This document shows positions 16,335 through 23,673 of a stretch of DNA of 42,301 nt, in pieces (position 1 is the stretch's first letter; the number at the start of each line of letters is the position of its first letter). The position numbers and the translations under genes were made by a program. Under the pieces are notes generated by a model. That model saw only the letters and a list, made by a program, of their open reading frames with translations, was not told where the DNA came from and searched no databases. The stretch is taken from NCBI RefSeq assembly GCF_017104715.1, contig NZ_JAAGPI010000056.1, forward strand, positions 1-42,301, given 5' to 3'. Source of the stretch: Burkholderia sp. Ac-20365 (GTDB lineage Bacteria; Pseudomonadota; Gammaproteobacteria; Burkholderiales; Burkholderiaceae).

Positions 16335-18551
16335 TCAGTCCCACATCTTTCTGAGCTTGGCCGCGATTTCTATTTTGGCTTGCGCAGCGGCGGCGAGCCC
16401 CGCTGCCGTCGGCGCCGACACGACGGGCGCAGGCGGCCACGCATGCATATCGAATAGCGGCAGCAGATGCGGCGGGATGAAGCGGGTACGCGACGCCCAC
16501 ACGTGCCGGTCGCCCAGTTGCGTCTGGTTGTGCACGTAGAAGCGCTGCGGCATCACGATGTGCAGGTCTTCCTTCGCGCGCGTCATTGCCACATACAACA
16601 GGCGCCGCTCCTCGTCGATTTCCTCCTCGCTGCCCGTGCCGAGATCGGACGGAATGCAGCCATCGACACCATTGAGCACGAACACATTGCGCCACTCCTG
16701 CCCTTTCGCCGAATGAATGGTCGACAGGATCAGATAGTCTTCGTCGATCAGCGGGACGCCGGACTCGTCGCTGGTGGCGTCGGGCGGATCGAGCGTCAGT
16801 TCCGTGAGGAAGCGTTCGCGCGACGCATACGTGCCCGCGATGCTTTCCATCTGCACGAGGTCGGCCTGGCGAATCGACGCGTCCTCATGATTGCGCTCGA
16901 GATGCGGCTCGTACCACCGACGCACCATCTCGAATTCCGCGGGCCAGGGCATTTGCCGGCCGCAGATGGATGCCATCATCGCGACGAACGGATGCCAGTC
17001 TTCGAGCGCGCGCGCCGGAGGCGCAAAGGCGGCGAGTGCATGAGTGGTGCAGTTCGAAGCGGCATGGGGCGCGCCGCCAGACGCGAGCGCATCGGCACGT
17101 GTAGCGATATCGTCGAGCACGCGCGCGGCCGTCGCAGGCCCGACGCCCGGCAGCAGTTGCACGACACGAAAGCCCGCCACGCGATCGCGCGGATTCTCCG
17201 CCCAGCGCAGCACGGCCAGCACGTCCTTCACATGGACGGAATCGAGAAACTTCAGCCCGCCGAATTTCACGAACGGAATGTTGCGCCGCGTCAGCTCGAT
17301 TTCGAGCGTGGCGCTGTGATGCGCGGCGCGAAACAGCACCGCCTGGGACTTCAGCTTCATGCCCGCCTCGCGCGCCGCGAGCACCTGCTCGACGATATAG
17401 CGCGCCTGGTCCGCGTCGTCGGCGACCGTGACGAGATGCGGGCGTTGCGCAGATGCCTTGTCCGTCCACAGATTCTTTGTGTAACGCTCTGATGCGAGTC
17501 CAATGACAGCGTTCGATGCTTCGAGAATAGGCTGGGTCGAGCGGTAGTTGCGCTCAAGCGTGACCTGCTTCGCGGGCGGATCGAAATGCGACGGGAAATC
17601 GAGAATGTTGCGCACGGTCGCGCCGCGAAACGAATAGATCGACTGCGCGTCGTCGCCGACCACCGTCAGCCCGCGCCCGTCCGGCTTCAGCGCGAGCAGG
17701 ATCGACGCCTGCAGACGGTTGGTGTCCTGGTATTCGTCGACGAGCACATGATCGAACCGGCCGGACAGATCGGCGGCAATCGCGGGTTCGGCTGCCATGT
17801 GCGACCAGTAGAGCAGCAGATCGTCGTAATCGAGCACGCTCTGCTTCTGCTTGGCGTCGACGTAGGCGGCGAACAGCATGCGCAGATCGGCTTCCCATTC
17901 GCGACACCACGGGAAGGCGCCGTTGAGCACGTCGGCCAGCGACGCGCCGGTATTCACGACGCGCGAATAGATCGCAAAACACGCCGACTTCGACGGAAAG
18001 CGCTTTTCTTTCGCCGACAAACCGAGTTCGTGGCGCACCAGATTCATCAGATCGGCGGAATCTTCACGGTCGTTGATCGTGAAGGTTGGCGCGAGGCCGA
18101 TCAGATCTGCGTATTCGCGCAGCAGCCGCGCGCCGACGCTGTGGAACGTGCCCGACCAGGTGAGCCCTTGCGCCAGCGCGGCGCGCGAGCCGAGTGCCGC
18201 GCCCGCGATGCGCGTGACGCGCCGTGTCATTTCGAGCGCGGCGCGGCGCGAGAACGTCAGCAGCAGGATGCGGCGCGGATCGACGCCCTTGACCACCAGA
18301 TTCGCGACGCGATGCGCGAGCGTGTTCGTCTTGCCGGATCCCGCGCCGGCGATCACGAGCAGCGCGCCGGATGGATGCGCGACGTCGTCGGCGCCATACT
18401 CGACGGCTTCGCGCTGCGCGTCGTTGAGCTTCGCGAGCCAGTCGGCAGCGGATGCGTCCGTCGCGGCGGACGACGCAGAAGTCGGGGAATCGGCGACGGA
18501 AAGCACGATCGGCGCAATGGATAGTGAGGGCGACGCATACTGTATATCCAT
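16335..18551 (-). CDS. UvrD/Rep-family ATP-dependent DNA helicase
   Basis: 738-residue superfamily 1A helicase that unwinds DNA 3' to 5' with ATP. Motifs in order: Q motif LNDAQREAVEY (residues 42-52), Walker A GAGSGKT (69-75), LTFSRRAALEM (Ia), DHVLVDEYQDTN (II), VVGDDAQSIYSFRGA (III), LERNYRST (IV), STIHSAKGQEW (V) and VAMTRAKEDLHIV (VI). I chose the ATG at 18551 because the longer frame upstream reads through a terminator hairpin. No C-terminal nuclease domain is visible, so it is a free helicase rather than an AddA/RecB type. Confidence 0.92.
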   Translation of the reverse strand: MDIQYASPSLSIAPIVLSVADSPTSASSAATDASAADWLAKLNDAQREAVEYGADDVAHPSGALLVIAGAGSGKTNTLAHRVANLVVKGVDPRRILLLTFSRRAALEMTRRVTRIAGAALGSRAALAQGLTWSGTFHSVGARLLREYADLIGLAPTFTINDREDSADLMNLVRHELGLSAKEKRFPSKSACFAIYSRVVNTGASLADVLNGAFPWCREWEADLRMLFAAYVDAKQKQSVLDYDDLLLYWSHMAAEPAIAADLSGRFDHVLVDEYQDTNRLQASILLALKPDGRGLTVVGDDAQSIYSFRGATVRNILDFPSHFDPPAKQVTLERNYRSTQPILEASNAVIGLASERYTKNLWTDKASAQRPHLVTVADDADQARYIVEQVLAAREAGMKLKSQAVLFRAAHHSATLEIELTRRNIPFVKFGGLKFLDSVHVKDVLAVLRWAENPRDRVAGFRVVQLLPGVGPATAARVLDDIATRADALASGGAPHAASNCTTHALAAFAPPARALEDWHPFVAMMASICGRQMPWPAEFEMVRRWYEPHLERNHEDASIRQADLVQMESIAGTYASRERFLTELTLDPPDATSDESGVPLIDEDYLILSTIHSAKGQEWRNVFVLNGVDGCIPSDLGTGSEEEIDEERRLLYVAMTRAKEDLHIVMPQRFYVHNQTQLGDRHVWASRTRFIPPHLLPLFDMHAWPPAPVVSAPTAAGLAAAAQAKIEIAAKLRKMWD

Positions 18552-18610
18552 ACAACCTGCGACGACAAGCGCCCCATTTTTCGATGTCGCATGCGGATCG
18601 ACATGCACAA

Positions 18611-18642
18611 GAAAAAGCCCGGCATTCAGGCCGGGCTTTTTC
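18611..18642 (-). terminator. Bidirectional rho-independent terminator
   Basis: 13-bp perfect stem GAAAAAGCCCGGC / GCCGGGCTTTTTC with a 6-base loop. On the minus strand it ends in a T run 52 bases after the stop of the 88-residue secreted protein gene, so it most likely terminates that gene before the helicase. Confidence 0.85.
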
Positions 18643-18693
18643 CTGCCGGACGGGACATGTGGCGCCCGACCGGCGCAACGACGGATCGCTTGC

Positions 18694-18960
18694 CTATTGC
18701 GATTTCGCGTCCTTGACCTTCGCTTCCGCGTTCGCCTTGTCGGCGTCGGCCTGTGCATCAGCCTTCTTCTTGTCGGCCTTTGCCTGCGCGACATCCGCCT
18801 TCTTGTTCGCCTTCGCCTGTTCCTTGGCGGCCTTGCTATCGGCGTGCGTCATCGGCTCGGTGGCGGGATCGTGCGTCGTTTGCGCGACGGCGAGCGTGCT
18901 CACGCTACCGGCGATCAGCGCCGCGCACAGCGCGCTCATCGTCTTGCTGGTCGTTTTCAT
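18694..18960 (-). CDS. Small secreted Ala/Lys-rich protein
   Basis: 88-residue protein with a signal peptide (MKTTSKTMSALCAALIAGSVSTLAVAQ, cleavage near VAQ-TT). The mature part is almost entirely Ala, Lys, Asp and Glu (KKADVAQAKADKKKADAQAD), predicting one long charged helix. GGGAGGA just upstream of the ATG at 18960 supports the start. No family is recognised. It follows a larger protein of similar composition on the same strand after 73 bases. Confidence 0.8.
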   Translation of the reverse strand: MKTTSKTMSALCAALIAGSVSTLAVAQTTHDPATEPMTHADSKAAKEQAKANKKADVAQAKADKKKADAQADADKANAEAKVKDAKSQ

Positions 18961-19033
18961 GTTGTGTCCTCCCTCATGCAAACTTCGTCAAACTTCGAAA
19001 CCTTCAGGCTGTGACGGCTCAAATCAGCGCGTA

Positions 19034-19480
19034 TCAGTTATGCGCCTCACCCGACGCGGCCGCGCCTGTCGGCTGGCCCTGCATATCGGCCTTCAGTTCG
19101 TTCGATGCGGCCGCCTTGTCGGCCTTCTTGTTCAGCTTGGCGTTGCGGACCTGATCCTTGTAGGTGTCCTTCGCGGCCTTCTGCTGATCCTTCAGTTGCT
19201 GCTTCGAGAGCTTCTTTTGTGCGCTGTACTCGGCGTTCGCCTGCGCGTCGGCGTTGCGCTTCTGGACGAGCGGATCGGTCGAGCCGGGTGCCGTCAGGTT
19301 TTGCGGCGCGGGAGCAGGCATCTGGACGCCTTGCGCGGCGGGTGCGGCGGCAGGCGCCTGCTGGACCTGAGCCTGAGCGGAGAGATCCGCGGAAGGCTGG
19401 GCGGTCGTCTGGGCGAATGCGGCAGTCGACGCCATCGCAGTGAGGGCGGTACCGATCAGAAGCGTACGGAGCTGGTTCAT
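19034..19480 (-). CDS. Secreted Ala/Gln/Lys-rich protein
   Basis: 148-residue protein with a signal peptide (residues 1-23, MNQLRTLLIGTALTAMASTAAFA), an Ala/Pro/Gln-rich linker (about 24-70), and a Lys/Ala/Gln-rich helical C-terminus (SAQKKLSKQQLKDQQKAAKD, then LNKKADKAAAS). The ATG at 19480 has GAGAGGA upstream. Its C-terminal half resembles the neighbouring 88-residue protein in composition, and the two may be diverged paralogues. Function unknown; periplasmic or surface location is inferred only from the signal peptide. Confidence 0.8.
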   Translation of the reverse strand: MNQLRTLLIGTALTAMASTAAFAQTTAQPSADLSAQAQVQQAPAAAPAAQGVQMPAPAPQNLTAPGSTDPLVQKRNADAQANAEYSAQKKLSKQQLKDQQKAAKDTYKDQVRNAKLNKKADKAAASNELKADMQGQPTGAAASGEAHN

Positions 19481-19791
19481 GGCAATCCTCTCTGAAGTTT
19501 GTCGATATCGGCACGCGGGCAGATTCCAGTTGGCGTCGATAGCGTCGACGCCACCCGCGTTTTGCGCCAGCCGCAAAATTGCAGCAGGCTATTCCACAGA
19601 CCGGGGTATCGCGAGTGAAGTTCGCCACAAAAGCCGACTGTTACTCACCGTTTCATTTTCTGACAACTGAATAACATCTGCTTGCAAGTGCCCGGCGTGC
19701 GGCCATGCACGCACGCCGAAGCGCGGCGCGATGGCTTATCATGCGAGTCGCTTTTCAACGACTGAGCCGACATCCGTCGATCGCAACTGCC
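19481..19791. other. Divergent intergenic region
   Basis: 311 bases between the minus-strand secreted protein gene and ybcJ. It must contain both promoters. I see an AT-richer stretch around 19615-19685 but no confident -35/-10 pair and no gene. Confidence 0.4.
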
Positions 19792-20010
19792 ATGCCCAAC
19801 CTTGATTTCACCCTGACCGGCGACTACGTCGAACTCCACAATCTGCTGAAGATTACTGGCCTCGCGGACAGCGGCGGCTCGGCAAAAGTGATCGTTGCAT
19901 CGGGCGCCGTGACCGTCGATGGCCAGGTCGAAACGCGCAAGACGTGCAAAATCCGCGCAGGCCAGGTCGTGCTGCTCGGCGATACGCGGATCGCGGTTCA
20001 CGAAGCCTGA
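19792..20010 (+). CDS. ybcJ: S4-domain RNA-binding protein YbcJ
   Basis: 72-residue protein consisting of a single S4-like RNA-binding fold. Start at 19792 (MPNLDFTLTGDYVELHNLLK). The block LLKITGLADSGGSAKVIVASGAVTVDGQVETRKTCKIRAGQVV matches the YbcJ family (G-G-x-A-K-x-x-[IV], then G-x-V-x-V-N/D-G-x-x-E-x-R-x-x-x-K-I). In YbcJ this fold is thought to act in ribosome or RNA metabolism. An upstream extension to 19705 is unlikely. Confidence 0.93.
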   Translation: MPNLDFTLTGDYVELHNLLKITGLADSGGSAKVIVASGAVTVDGQVETRKTCKIRAGQVVLLGDTRIAVHEA

Positions 20011-20060
20011 CCACCCGGCAAGCCTGTTCGGGCGCTCCTGCCGGGTCGCGCCGTATGCGA

Positions 20061-20099
20061 CACACATAGGCGGCACACGTAGGCGCCACACCTAGGCGG
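20061..20099. repeat. Three tandem 13-bp repeats upstream of the MATE gene
   Basis: CACACATAGGCGG (20061-20073), CACACGTAGGCGC (20074-20086) and CACACCTAGGCGG (20087-20099), consensus CACACNTAGGCGS, followed by a partial CACGTG. Located 155-193 bases before the MATE gene and 51 bases after ybcJ. Confidence 0.85.
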
Positions 20100-20253
20100 C
20101 ACGTGACTCCGGCCATAAAACCCGCACCAAAAGTGTGCCTGTTCATCGACAGCGCCGCGTTCCCGCAATAAGCTGTCCGTCTGGACAGAAAAACAAACGA
20201 CGCGCGGCACCTTTGCTGCGCGTGTCGCCCTTACGCGCAACAGCGCCTGAAAC

Positions 20254-21621
20254 ATGAATCCGACCGGAATGTCCCGCGCGCTCAGCGGGCCGCCCACTCT
20301 TTCGCGCCACGCCGCCGATACCGCGCGCCTCGCCGCCCCACTCGCCATCGCGCAGCTGTCGCAGATGGCCATGAGCGTGACAGACACCGTCCTGCTCGGC
20401 TCGCTCGGCCCGGATGCGCTGGCGGCGGGCGGCCTCGGCGCGAATCTGTTCTTCGTCGTCGTGACGCTGCTGCAGGGCGTGCTGACGTCCGTCAGCGTGA
20501 GCGTGGCGCATGCACGTGGCGCGCAGGCCGAGGATCGCGTGCCGCACATTTACTGGACGGGTTTCCTGCTGTCGATGCTGCTGGCGGTGCCGGCGTTCGT
20601 GCTGCTGTCGTTCGCGGCGCCCATCCTGATGGCGTTCGGCGAGCCGGCGCTGCTTGCCCACAACATCGGCGAGTACTGCGCGGTGTTGCGCTGGGGCGCG
20701 CCCGCGAGCCTGATCGGCGTGGGGCTGATGCGCTCGTTCCTTCCCGCGATCGGCGCGGCGCGGCGGCTGCTGTGGGTGTCGATCGGCGGCGTGTTCATCA
20801 ATGGTTTTCTGAACTACGGGCTGATTCATGGCGCGTATGGCTTGCCGCGGCTTGGCTTTCTCGGTTCCGCTGGCGCAACGACGATCACCGTCTGGCTCAC
20901 CGCGCTCACGCTGATTGGTCTGCTGCATCTGCGTCCACGCTTCCGGCATTTCGTGACGGCCACGCGGCCGAACGTGCCGTTGATGGGCGAGCTATTCGGG
21001 CTCGGCTGGCCGGTGGCGATTACCTATGGCGTCGAATCGATGCTGTTTCTCGCGACGGGGTTGATGGTCGGCCTGCTTGGCGAGTCGCAGCTCGCTGCGC
21101 ATCAGATTGCGTTGAATGTGGCGTCGGTGGCGTTCATGGTGCCGCTTGCAATTGGCCAGGCGGCCAATGTGCGCGTCAGCTTCTGGTCTGGGGCTGGACA
21201 GCCGCTAGCGGCGCGGCATGCCGGGTTTGTCGCGCTCGCGCTGGGTGTCGGGTTCATGAGCTTGTCGGGGCTGTTTCTGATCGCGGCGCCGCGGTTTATT
21301 GTCGGGCTGTATCTGCATCTCGATGATCCGGCGAATGCGCCGACTGTGGCGCTAGCCAGTTCCTTGCTGGGCGTGGCTGCGATTTTTCAGATTGTCGATG
21401 GGATGCAGACGGTCGGTTCAGGGTGCTTGCGTGGGCTCAAGGACACGCGGATTCCCATGATCGCTGCTGCGTTTGGATATTGGGGAATTGGGTTTCCCAC
21501 TGGATATACCCTCGCGTTTCATTTCGGGCTCGGCGCCCGCGGGCTCTGGTGGGGGTTGGCTGCTGGCCTCGCCAGTGTCGCTATTTTGATGACCCTGCGG
21601 TTTCATAAGAAGAGTCTTTAG
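20254..21621 (+). CDS. MATE-family multidrug/cation efflux transporter
   Basis: 455-residue membrane protein with about 12 hydrophobic helices, of the NorM-type MATE family that exports cationic drugs using Na+ or H+ gradients. The N-terminus ARLAAPLAIAQLSQMAMSVTDTVLLGSLGPDALAAGGLG is typical, and the second half repeats the pattern (LGWPVAITYGVESMLFLATGLMVG, then GESQLAAHQIALNVASVAFMV). Substrate unknown. The last roughly 350 bases use noticeably more T- and G-ending codons than the beginning, and this drift continues into the repeat-rich region downstream. Confidence 0.93.
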   Translation: MNPTGMSRALSGPPTLSRHAADTARLAAPLAIAQLSQMAMSVTDTVLLGSLGPDALAAGGLGANLFFVVVTLLQGVLTSVSVSVAHARGAQAEDRVPHIYWTGFLLSMLLAVPAFVLLSFAAPILMAFGEPALLAHNIGEYCAVLRWGAPASLIGVGLMRSFLPAIGAARRLLWVSIGGVFINGFLNYGLIHGAYGLPRLGFLGSAGATTITVWLTALTLIGLLHLRPRFRHFVTATRPNVPLMGELFGLGWPVAITYGVESMLFLATGLMVGLLGESQLAAHQIALNVASVAFMVPLAIGQAANVRVSFWSGAGQPLAARHAGFVALALGVGFMSLSGLFLIAAPRFIVGLYLHLDDPANAPTVALASSLLGVAAIFQIVDGMQTVGSGCLRGLKDTRIPMIAAAFGYWGIGFPTGYTLAFHFGLGARGLWWGLAAGLASVAILMTLRFHKKSL

Positions 21622-21635
21622 GGGGCGGGTTTTTG

Positions 21636-21710
21636 CTGGCATATGCGGTTTAGGCTTTGCGCTGGCGTCCTCGGTTTAGGCTCTGCGCTGGCATCCGCGA
21701 TTTGTTATCG
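21636..21710. repeat. 26-bp tandem repeat, about 2.5 units
   Basis: Units at 21636-21661 and 21662-21687 share CTGGC-N7-GGTTTAGGCT-Y-TGCG; a third degenerate unit starts at 21688. They lead straight into the hairpin element that follows. Confidence 0.75.
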
Positions 21711-21743
21711 GTGCTTCACGCGTCGCCCCTGTGCGGGGCGGCA

Positions 21744-21777
21744 CCTACTTTTCTTTGCCGCGGCAAAGAAAAGTAGG
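21744..21777. repeat. 34-bp perfect palindrome (left arm)
   Basis: Half-site CCTACTTTTCTTTGCCG followed directly by its exact complement. In RNA it would form a long uninterrupted hairpin. The neighbouring GC hairpin at 21724-21740 belongs to the same unit. Confidence 0.95.
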
Positions 21778-22271
21778 CAAAAGAAAGCCGCTGAACACCG
21801 CTAGTTCTTGTTTCTATCCACGGGCCCCCAACGGCCCCGTCCTGTTCGCGGCAACGTTCTTCTCAATGCCCGTTGCCAGCGCCTTGAAACGGCGCCTCAC
21901 CCGCTGCACGCTCCCGCGTCGCCATACACGCGATCAAATCGCCCACGTTCTATAGCGGCAAACTGTGTGTAGGCTGTCGCGGCGTATGCGCTTCACTCCG
22001 GACTGAAAACCAAGGTGGGCCGCTCGGAAGCAGGATCGGTGTCGTAGGAGCGCTGACGCGTGAAGTACTACGACCTACACACAGTTTGCCACCTGGGCGG
22101 CCGTAACCATTCGCTGCCGCTGGCAGTTGTACGGGTGTTTGAAGTAGGTGAGGCGCCTAGCCGAAGCGCTGGCAACGGGCAGTGGATGGCAGAACGCCGT
22201 GTGAAGTGGAGGACCCGTTGGGGGCCCTCAGGCGGTGGACAAGAACGGGCGGTGTTAGCCCGCTTTCTTTG

Positions 22272-22303
22272 CTTACTTTCTTTGCGGCGGCAAAGAAAGT
22301 AAG
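22272..22303. repeat. 32-bp palindrome (right arm)
   Basis: Arms CTTACTTTCTTTGC / GCAAAGAAAGTAAG around GGCG. It is the diverged inverted counterpart of the left-arm palindrome. Confidence 0.93.
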
Positions 22304-22400
22304 TGCCGCCCCGCACAGGGGCAACGCCTGAAGCAGGCAAGACAAAACGCGGATGCCAGCGACAACAAAAGCAAACCACGCCAGCGTCGCAAGACAAACC

Positions 22401-22426
22401 GAAACCAAAACCAAAACCAAACCAAC
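22401..22426. repeat. Short (CCAAAA)n tract before the BASS transporter gene
   Basis: About four imperfect units of CCAAAA ending in ACCAACCCC, 65-90 bases before the start at 22491. A simple-sequence tract of this kind can vary in length; no other function is visible. Confidence 0.6.
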
Positions 22427-22490
22427 CCCAGGCGAAAGGTAAAATGCCTGCCGCATTCAGGCAAAAAAACAAACTTCCAGGACAAACTCC

Positions 22491-23453
22491 ATGCTTGCCC
22501 GCATCACCCGTTTATTCCCGCTCTGGGCCGTGCTGTCCTCCCTCGCAGCCTACTTCTCGCCATCCTCAGTAACGGGCATTGCCCCTCACGTCACGACACT
22601 GCTCACGATCATCATGCTATCGATGGGCGTCACCCTTTCCATCGACGATTTCCGCCGCGTCTTCACGCGCCCCGCGCCCGTGATCGCAGGTATCGTCCTG
22701 CATTACCTCGTGATGCCGCTCGCCGCATGGGTCATCGCCAGGGCACTGCATATGCCGCCCGACCTGACAGCAGGCATGGTGCTGGTCGGCAGCGTCGCCA
22801 GCGGCACGGCATCGAACGTGATGATCTATCTCGCGCGCGGCGACGTCGCGCTGTCCGTCACGATCAGCGCACTGTCCACGCTCGTCGGCGTGTTCGCGAC
22901 ACCGCTGCTCACGCGTCTGTATGTCGATGCCTCGATTGCCGTCGACGTGCACGGCATGCTGATGAGCATCCTGCAAATCGTCGCGCTCCCCATCGCCGTC
23001 GGTCTCGTGGTCAATCATCTGGCCGGCAAGCTCGTGCGCAAGATCGAACCAGTACTGCCGCTGGTTTCGATGGTGTCGATCCTGCTGATCATCGCGGCCG
23101 TGGTCGGCGGTACGCAGAAAAGCATCGCGTCGGTGGGCCTCGTCGTTGCGTTCGGCGTCGTGCTGCACAACGGCATCGGCCTGCTAGGCGGCTATTGGGG
23201 CGGTCGCCTGCTCGGCTTCGACGAAGCCGTGTGCCGCACGCTTGCCATCGAAGTCGGCATGCAGAACTCCGGCCTCGCCGCTACGCTCGGCAAGCTCTAC
23301 TTCACACCCATCGCCGCACTGCCCGGCGCGCTGTTCTCGGTATGGCACAACCTGTCCGGCTCGATGCTCGCGGGCTATTGGGCTGGCCGCCCGGCGAAAG
23401 GCTCCACGGCCGGGCAGGACGCAAACAACGCGCTGACTCGCGAACGCGTCTGA
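22491..23453 (+). CDS. BASS-family (bile acid:sodium symporter) transporter
   Basis: 320-residue membrane protein with 9-10 hydrophobic segments. MLSMGVTLSIDDFRRV near residue 45, VLVGSVASGTASNVMIYLARGDVALSVTISALSTL, and IEVGMQNSGLAATLGKLYF are the conserved blocks of prokaryotic BASS transporters (YocS/PanS group). Bacterial members carry pantoate/ketopantoate or other organic anions with Na+; the substrate here is not evident. The start has CAGGA upstream. The gene is isolated between the repeat region and the phospholipase D gene. Confidence 0.93.
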   Translation: MLARITRLFPLWAVLSSLAAYFSPSSVTGIAPHVTTLLTIIMLSMGVTLSIDDFRRVFTRPAPVIAGIVLHYLVMPLAAWVIARALHMPPDLTAGMVLVGSVASGTASNVMIYLARGDVALSVTISALSTLVGVFATPLLTRLYVDASIAVDVHGMLMSILQIVALPIAVGLVVNHLAGKLVRKIEPVLPLVSMVSILLIIAAVVGGTQKSIASVGLVVAFGVVLHNGIGLLGGYWGGRLLGFDEAVCRTLAIEVGMQNSGLAATLGKLYFTPIAALPGALFSVWHNLSGSMLAGYWAGRPAKGSTAGQDANNALTRERV

Positions 23454-23673
23454 TATCTGCCTTTCCCTTCCTTTCCGACACGCCGCGCATTCAGCATCTC
23501 GCGCAGCGTGTCCTCCGAACTTCCCTACTACAAACCGGCCCAGGCGCCGGGCACGCGCGTTGCACTGTTGCAGTGCGTTGCTATCCGACCCGCTTTACCG
23601 ATTCCCCTTAGAATGACCCGGTCGATGGGCGACGCAAGACGACCATCCATGCCGCTCTAGTGGAGGAACAAGC

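Larger units (their letters stand above)
21662..22386. repeat. Large imperfect inverted repeat of two hairpin-bearing elements
   Basis: Two related arms of about 310 bp face each other around an axis near 22024. Matching marks lie at equal distances from the axis: CTGGCATCCGCG from 21688 against its complement at about 22348-22359; a GC hairpin (CGCCCC-TGTGC-GGGGCG) at 21724-21740 against about 22306-22322; a long AT/GC palindrome at 21744-21777 against 22272-22303; and a 17-base inner motif (GGCAAACTGTGTGTAGG) at 21957-21973 against its complement at 22074-22090. Open frames inside it are short and look spurious. I recognise the outer hairpin sequence as a type of intergenic repeat common in Paraburkholderia; no transposase is present. 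Confidence 0.85.

Noticed and set aside
18552..18794. 81-codon N-terminal extension of the helicase
   Set aside because: It would be translated from the terminator hairpin at 18611-18642 and part of the secreted protein gene, and is Arg-rich without similarity to helicases.
22060..22302. 80-codon open frame inside the large inverted repeat
   Set aside because: It follows the arm of a non-coding repeat, ends in the palindrome and has no recognisable features.
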